Shown here one piece after another: positions 58,563 to 64,000 of a DNA stretch of 64,000 bases. This DNA comes from Dermanyssus gallinae (Eukaryota; Arthropoda; Arachnida; Mesostigmata; Dermanyssidae), in contig QVRM01002192.1 in assembly GCA_003439945.1 (NCBI GenBank), positions 1,054,001 to 1,118,000 on the forward strand, written 5' to 3'. The stretch's first letter is position 1, and each line of letters starts with the position of its first letter. The notes beneath the pieces were generated by a model. That model saw nothing but the letters and a program-made list of their open reading frames with translations, did not search any database and was not told where the DNA came from. A program made the translations under genes and the position numbers.

Positions 58563-60165
58563 CATGCAATGTCTCTAATCATGTCTTCCATAGAGCTACC
58601 CTATCTTGTTTTGATTCTGATAGATCTTTTACGCCTAGCCCCGCTTTCTTTCAGCAGTGTCCGACTTCTTTAATTTCCTGTGATTTCCACCTTTTTGCAG
58701 TATTCCAACAGCAGACTTCCGTTTCATCTAATGGAGGTCCTTCCCACTCTGGGGAGATGTATAGTGCCACAATGCTGTCGTTACTCGCCGAATAACTCCC
58801 TTGTAGGGTATTGTTGAAGTTTGATAGGAACTGTTATGAAGTATTATCTGTACTTCCAACACCGATCACAAAGTGTCATGTGTCACAAGTAGTCTTGTGT
58901 GTCAAGGACTCGATTAGTCGGAATTGATTACTTATCTTCCTGAGTAAGCTTAAGTCTTTCCCTGGATCTTTGTTTATGAGCATAGCCCTTGATTCCCTGT
59001 CAGCAGAGATGAGTGGCCTGGAAGGTTTCCTCCGGCCATTCTTCCGTCACTGGTATTGCTGGCTTTTTCCAGGAAGACAGTGATGCAATGGATTTCTCTA
59101 TGTTTCTTACCCCCAGTAGATCCCCAGGTTCCTTCTCGTTTCCTCGCTGGCTCTTGCGTATACAAGGCATGAAGATCTTGTTTTCTCTATTTGGATCGAT
59201 AGTTTCCCGGTTTTGGATTCATTTTGCCATCATTTTATGTGCCTGGGTCGTCCCATTCTGCCATTTATAAGCCTCTTTAAATGAGTTGTCTTGTATCGTA
59301 TTTAGTTTGTGCCTCTGGGTCTCAGCTCAAGCCGCCCCTTGTCCGCGACGTTAGACTGCAATAGCAGAGCCCTTCCAACTTTCCAACAGCTTCCAGGAAG
59401 CTCTGCATAGCCTTATTTTCGGAGTCCGGTTTCGAGGTTGCCGCCAGTTTGAGATTGCCTGCTGCCTTCAGGTCGTGCTTTCTTAGACGACTTACTCGTA
59501 CGTTACCGTTCTTCAACTTTATTTATCTCTCTCATTCCGCTGTGGGTCCTCTGGAGAGCCAACCATTATTCTTTTTTACATCGTACTCCTTCCTTATTTT
59601 CGGCCTCTAAGCACCTGTCCGTGTTTGTTTCTGCAAAATGCGCATTGCCGCCAAAGTGTTCCTGCAGATTTGTTTGGTTCTTTTTTTATTCGTCGCTTTC
59701 CTTCTTTTTCTCTTCCAAGAGAGAATCTTACAACGTTCGAACGTCAAGATGTTTGGTCATGCTTTGAGCGACTCTCGCCTTGTGCTGTGTTGTCTTGATT
59801 TGGCGGTGGCGGTTGTATGTGCCGTTGGTTTGATTTGAATCTACCCCACTTTGAGCTCCGGCTGGAGCTGGTCGAGGCGTGTTGGGCGCCTTGTGAGTTG
59901 CTTCTCTCGGCTCTACGTGTGGAGTGAAGTGTGTTTTTCTTTCGTCGTGCTATGTTTTTTGCTCCGTCGATTAAGGCAATGTGCGGATTTGCTTGACTAG
60001 CCAGCTGACTCAACGTGCCAAAGTGTCTGTCAGTGCAGTGACGACATACCCGCAGGGTTTCATCGGTGTGGCGCCACGGCTTTCTTTTTCTAAACATCTT
60101 GTCCCGGTTTTAGAGTGGTCAGCAATACCCTGCTGCCTCCTCCCACTCGCCATCAGTCATAGTGA
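57311..60165. other. Unassigned; (TA)n; no recognised gene
   Basis: Irregular TGTGTAAA-type repeats occur around 57400-57530, and (TA)n at 58529-58561. Open frames at 58221-58562, 59013-59270 and minus 59744-60097 (118 codons, Arg/Ser-rich, HTDETLRVCRHCTDRHFG) show no clear family. A minus-strand LINE ORF1 tail is possible for the last one but not demonstrable. Confidence 0.35.
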
Positions 60166-60220
60166 TTGAGAGAGCAGTGGTGACGCAGAAGAGAAGCGCG
60201 ATTCAAAGAAAGAGAGGCGA

Positions 60221-61112
60221 GTGGTCTCTACCGGCGCCTCGAGTGACGCTCCTATGGAAGCCATTGGGAGAGCAGTGGTAACGAAGAAGAGGAGCGCGAT
60301 TCCGTCGTCCAGGAGAGAGAAGAAAGAGAGGCGAGTGGGATCTACCCGCGCGTCGAGTGACGATCCTATGGAAGCCACGAATGATCAAAATATGACGGCG
60401 CCGTGCATTAATAAGCCAACTGGTTCTGGCTTGAATAGCAAAGTTACCAATGAGTCTAACGCAATTAATACTCCGACGGCCATCGCGGATGAGGAGACGC
60501 AATTGTCAATTGACGAAACAGAAAATGGCTGGATGACGGTCGTGAATAAAAATACGGCTAAGAGATTGGATACTCTGAAAAACAGATCGGCGTTATTAGA
60601 TCTTCCAAGTATAGACAGCCAAAAGGTACCTTCAAAGTCGTCATTGGACGCAGGGCTAATCGAATCGTTGATGAAAATTTAGTGCAAGTCGCTGAACCAT
60701 TCGATGAAAACTTATTAGCTCTCTGAGCCGACCTGCATCGATTTTTTTTTCGGCTTGCAAGCCAGAAACGAGATCTGGCTTCTTCCATGCATGGTTCAGT
60801 TCTGCCGAGGAGGCTGCCAAGGCCACACAGCTATCGGCTCTGCTCAACGTGCATGTATTAGTAAGACGTCATGATCTAGGCTGTTACAAAGCTAGAATTA
60901 CTGACGGTTATATAAAGGTTTTTTTCCGAGCAGGATATCACGTCTGCTTTTAAAGATGTCGGCGTCACAATGGCAAACAGAGAAATTTACATAAGGAAGC
61001 GCGGCGATGAGACTAGTGTGGTACCTACGGACCGGGTGATCTTGCAGTTTAATAAACTACCGCCCCCCAAGGTGTTTTTGGCGTTTACGATGCGTAAGGT
61101 TGTTGTCGATTA
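60221..61112 (+). pseudogene. LINE ORF1 (gag-like) with internal duplication
   Basis: The frame 60221-60682 contains a duplicated module (KKERRVVSTGASSDAPMEA and KERRVGSTRASSDDPMEA), the product of a tandem duplication at 60171-60384, then GWMTVVNKNTAKRLDTLKN. After a stop at 60680 and frame changes, HAWFSSAEEAAKATQLSALL (about 60785-60845) and SAFKDVGVTMANREIYIRK (about 60940-61000) lead to PTDRVILQFNKLPPPKVFL (about 61022-61080). The last motif precedes the zinc knuckles in Jockey/CR1-type ORF1 proteins. No knuckle is readable before the ORF ends. Confidence 0.7.
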
Positions 61113-61249
61113 AGGAACCTTTGGCCCTGTAATAACGTTTCCTTTAGTGTTTGCGCTGTAACGGTAACTAAGATGGCTTCGATATTACTTAAGCAGACAC
61201 GGATGCTGGTCCTCTTACGCACATAGCAAACCTTTTACTCGCATCTGGA

Positions 61250-61920
61250 GTGTTTCCAAACGCCCTCATAGCTTCTTTTGTTACACCTGCTTTCAAAAAG
61301 AAAGGCGACGTTGCGGAGCTTAAAAGCTACCGACCTATCAGCCTGGTTGACTGCATTTTAAAGCTATTCGAGAAGCTTCCTCTCTTCCAGCTGGAACGCT
61401 TTCTCGAATTCTGCAGATTTCTATCGGCCTTGCGACGTTTGCGTTGTATAGAAGTTCTGTTGGATGGTCTGATATTGATCTACAAAACGTTGTTTGTGCC
61501 GGTACTTACGTACAGCATTCTCTTGTGGGGAGGTGGTTATGATTACGTTCTGCATCGGGCTCAGGTAATACAAAATGATGGTCTGAGGGCTATATTTAGG
61601 ATGAGATTTAGCCAATCTGTTAGAGATATATGTTGTGTATATAAGACCCTATCCATCATTCGCTGTATCGTCTTCAAGCAGCTACTTTCGGCTTCAAGAT
61701 CAGTCGCAATTTACTACCTGCTGAGGTTGCCTTCCCTCTAGTCCCTCAGCGGCGACCATTTCTGTGATACCTCGCGTACAGAAAAGACCTAGCATCCAGT
61801 CGTTTGTATACAGACTGCCCGTCGTGTGGGAGAGTATCCCGCATGAAATCCGTAACTAGAAGTATCTGACCTGTTTTACCCGAGACGTCAAAATATGGCT
61901 TTCAAATCAGAATGCATGAC
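61250..61920 (+). pseudogene. LINE ORF2 remnant (RT domain 1 fused to post-RT region)
   Basis: The open frame 61250-61741 reads FVTPAFKKKGDVAELKSYRP then ISLVDCILKLFEKL (RT domains 0-1). It passes directly, near 61400, into IYKTLFVPVLTYSILLWGGG and LHRAQVIQNDGLRAIFRM, the post-RT region. RT domains 2-7 are therefore deleted, yet the frame stays open. After TAG at 61739-61741 a second frame gives LPVVWESIPHEIRN, a stop, and CFTRDVKIWLSNQN, the C-terminus, ending TGA at about 61920. Confidence 0.8.
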
Positions 61921-62157
61921 TGAAAAAAGGGATTTACTTAGGGCGATGGTCTAAATTTTCAATTTTAGTTGTCATTTCGATTTATATTGTCTATCAAGTT
62001 AAAGCTCAGTATGCTTCTTTGTCTTGTGTGTCAATATTGCTTATCACTTCTGTTTTTATTATCTTCTTTTTATCCCCAAACCCTTGTACCATTTTTCATA
62101 AAAAGAACTTAAGCATGTGAATGTACGCAGTTCTGTAAATAATACATGCCTGAATTA

Positions 62158-62194
<37 letters not shown>

Positions 62195-62950
62195 CTCTCA
62201 CGTTACTACCCGAGCCTTTTGAACAATACTGTCTTCAAAAACCTTCCAAAACCCTTTGGGTTTTGGCAGCCGACACCAATGCCGCATTCAAGGCTTTTAA
62301 GCTGTTTCTCGTTATTGAGAAGACCGAAAGTATTCTCCACAGGCAACTCTCTCAACTCCCCTGATTAAGTCGCTGCTGAAACTAACCCTATATATCACTA
62401 AAGCTATCTTCTTAGATGCCGATCTGTCTTGATTCTACATTCGCGAATGCGCTACCCAGGTCTGCCCCTCCCTGACTGCTATACATGACATATATAAAAC
62501 TACCATATAGATAAACCATCTTTCTACCGATCTTAGTAAACAATCCTCTAGCGTGTGGCGGGAGGCAACAATCTCAGTCTTCAAAAGCTACAACACCTTC
62601 AGAACTACACTCTTTAAACCATACTTGGCATAATATTTACCCCCGACAGTAGTTCCCTTTGCATTTAATATTGCCTACTTTACCCCCGACAGTAGTTCCC
62701 TTTGCATTTATTATTGCCCTAATAACGCCTCGGGCTCTTTGCATCCCGTGCAATCAAGGCGAAAACAGGACCAGTTCGCCTATCTGCCGGTGTCTCTTAT
62801 TTCAAATTACGTCTTCGTTCTCGAACTTCGTCATTTCTCCACACCTGACTACCAATCCACCCTCCAGCATCAGGGCCCCTCATACAAAATATTAATATAA
62901 TGGAATTCTGTCCTTAATTGCCTTAAACAGACTACATATTTTTTTTTTAT
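61921..62950. other. (TA)n and a tandem duplication; no recognised gene
   Basis: (TA)n at 62166-62194. A segment of about 42 bp containing CCCCGACAGTAGTTCCCTTT is tandemly duplicated at 62637-62679 and 62680-62720. Nothing else is recognised. Confidence 0.5.
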
Positions 62951-62959
62951 CTTCATAGA

Positions 62960-64000
62960 GGATCTGCAACGCTAGTTCCGGTGACAGGAAGAAATTTCAG
63001 GTATTTTGTGGGCTAAGGAGGTAAAATCGTTCTTAAGTCACTTGAGTCTCCTGGACGTACATAGAAAGTTATTTCTTTTAAGTTCCTGTTTTTCGATAGC
63101 ACGGGTAAACCACATGCTCCGTGGGACTAACTTAACGGAAAATAGAAATCTTTCCGAGAACAGCTACGTGCCCGCAATTAAAGTCCCTGTGGTGGTCGTG
63201 TCAATGTTTAGTGCCGGGCAAAAAGCGTCAAGTATATCTTCCCGGCATGGCTGTCGAACGGTTATGTACTTTAGTAAGGGTTTCCAAGGAACGTCTTTTA
63301 GTTACGCACTGGAACACCTCCTTCTGAGGACCTGATTTCGCAGACAAGCTGGGCCGCGCTAATAGAGAATATACGTCTAGCCTATCTTATTGATTCAGCA
63401 CAAGACAAGATGGATAAAGCACCTTCGAGCAGTCTCACCTAGTTGTACTAGTACTTGGCTTAATGCCCTACCAAGTGCTTCTGTTAAAACTCTTTTAGAG
63501 ATATTTGTTGTCAGAAGTTGCGTTGGTTTTCGCCTCAGAATTTTACTTTTCGAGGGAAGTGAGTGTAGCTGTGGCAAGAAGGTTTCGCCATTAAGTTACC
63601 ATGGCTTATGTTGTATCCGCAGCTTAGGCCGTAAGACGACACACGCTGCTTCAAAGGATACCCTAGCCCGTGCATTAAGGTTTTCTGGCTACCCTTGTAT
63701 TCTCTAACCTGCAGGTTTGTAACGAGACAACTTCCATCGACCTGACGGAATGACCCTTATAGCCTCTGGGGGTGGGGGGGGTAATTATATTTATAACCCC
63801 TCCCACCCTAAATTATATATTAATTAATTTAGACGCTTTAGCACCTTTAATGGTCAGTCACGGTGCTGCATGGTTGTGCTGTTTTGCGGGCGGGGACAAA
63901 TAAGTGCCGGAAGTGTTGATTTATCGGAGACTCCAAAGCAAATGGGTTCTAAACCTTTTGCTTTCGAGGCCTTAGGGAACCTAGATTATATTACTCAGGG
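62960..64000 (+). mobile_element. RLE-type LINE, second copy (5'-truncated, runs off the window)
   Basis: The protein is a diverged relative of the one at 24.7-27.6 kb. LSLLDVHRKLFLLSSCFSIA (63035-63095) aligns with LPLLGAYRGLFLLKSSFSFS. TWLNALPSASVKTLLE (about 63452-63500) aligns with AWLHALPSAPIGTLLD. CSCGKKVSPLSYHGLCC (about 63567-63617) is the CCHC with Tyr for the first His. FSGYPCIL, a stop, PAGL and then RPDGMTL (about 63738-63760) follow. After RPDGMTL an unrelated G-rich/AT-rich stretch (63762-63830) replaces the WDATVTD block, then LAPLMV (63838-63856) and KPFAFEALG (about 63950) resume. It is older than the first copy. Confidence 0.85.

Larger units (their letters stand above)
60170..61920 (+). 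mobile_element. Internally deleted LINE with gag-like ORF1
   Basis: ORF1 (60221-about 61110) is followed by an ORF2 remnant (61250-61920) reduced to RT domain 1 and the post-RT region, so most of ORF2 is deleted. Its ORF1 is homologous to that at 20.0-20.9 kb, and its C-terminus resembles the element at 48.7-49.4 kb, so the three probably represent one clade. Confidence 0.78.

Noticed and set aside
58376..58591. Tyr-Ile repeat frames here and at 13208, 23209, 48270, 53669, 55584 and 62146
   Set aside because: These are translations of (TA)n microsatellites.
59638..59838. Hydrophobic 66-codon frame resembling a small membrane protein
   Set aside because: T-rich DNA readily gives Leu/Phe/Val-rich frames; there is no flanking gene structure, and a competing frame lies on the minus strand.

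Overview
This is about 64 kb of non-coding eukaryotic DNA, almost certainly from an arthropod nuclear genome. The evidence is R1-like, CR1-like and restriction-like-endonuclease (RLE) non-LTR retrotransposons, mariner DNA transposons, long (TA)n and (TTG)n microsatellites, and no operons or bacterial-type genes. A chelicerate such as a tick or mite would fit, but that is a guess. I recognise no intact host protein-coding gene. Everything identified is a transposable element or a repeat, and nearly every element is broken by stops, frameshifts or deletions.

Layout. 1-5165: an old R1-like LINE with a second R1-like LINE nested inside it, bounded by an exact 14-bp target-site duplication (TSD). 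5.7-12.9 kb: decayed LINE pieces, a pure 63-unit TTG tract, a GC-rich stretch with a possible splice donor, a YADD-containing LINE and another R1-like remnant. 13-18 kb: mostly featureless, then two copies of a 135-bp TA-flanked repeat. 19.9-23.2 kb: an old LINE with a gag-like ORF1 and a decayed ORF2. 23.36-24.64 kb: a complete but inactive mariner (minus strand). 24.7-27.9 kb: a nearly intact RLE-type LINE (minus strand) whose main ORF has one nonsense codon and one 1-nt frameshift and overlaps an upstream ORF by ATGA. 28.13-29.22 kb: a second mariner. 30.08-34.31 kb: an R1-like LINE on plus, interrupted by an R1-like LINE on minus with an exact 14-bp TSD. 34.9-36.5 kb: another LINE. 39.31-44.39 kb: a CR1-like LINE encoding an SGNH-esterase ORF1 and an ORF2 with endonuclease and reverse transcriptase, flanked by a near-exact 12-bp TSD and carrying 3'-end-like sequence in opposite orientation at its two ends. 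44.9-49.8 kb: further LINE remnants, including a 147-bp LINE tail with a 12-bp TSD. 51.0-54.9 kb: two large palindromic (foldback) elements of about 1.16 and 1.19 kb. 56.4-64 kb: a mariner scrap, LINE remnants and a second RLE-LINE copy that runs off the window.

The parts do not work together as a pathway. The window is a graveyard of nested insertions in which TSDs, shared 3' tails and (TA)n landing sites allow the order of events to be read. The most unusual items are the foldback pair with self-similar arms, the RLE-LINE with overlapping ORFs, the inverted ends of the CR1-like insertion, and the 135-bp TA-flanked repeat family.
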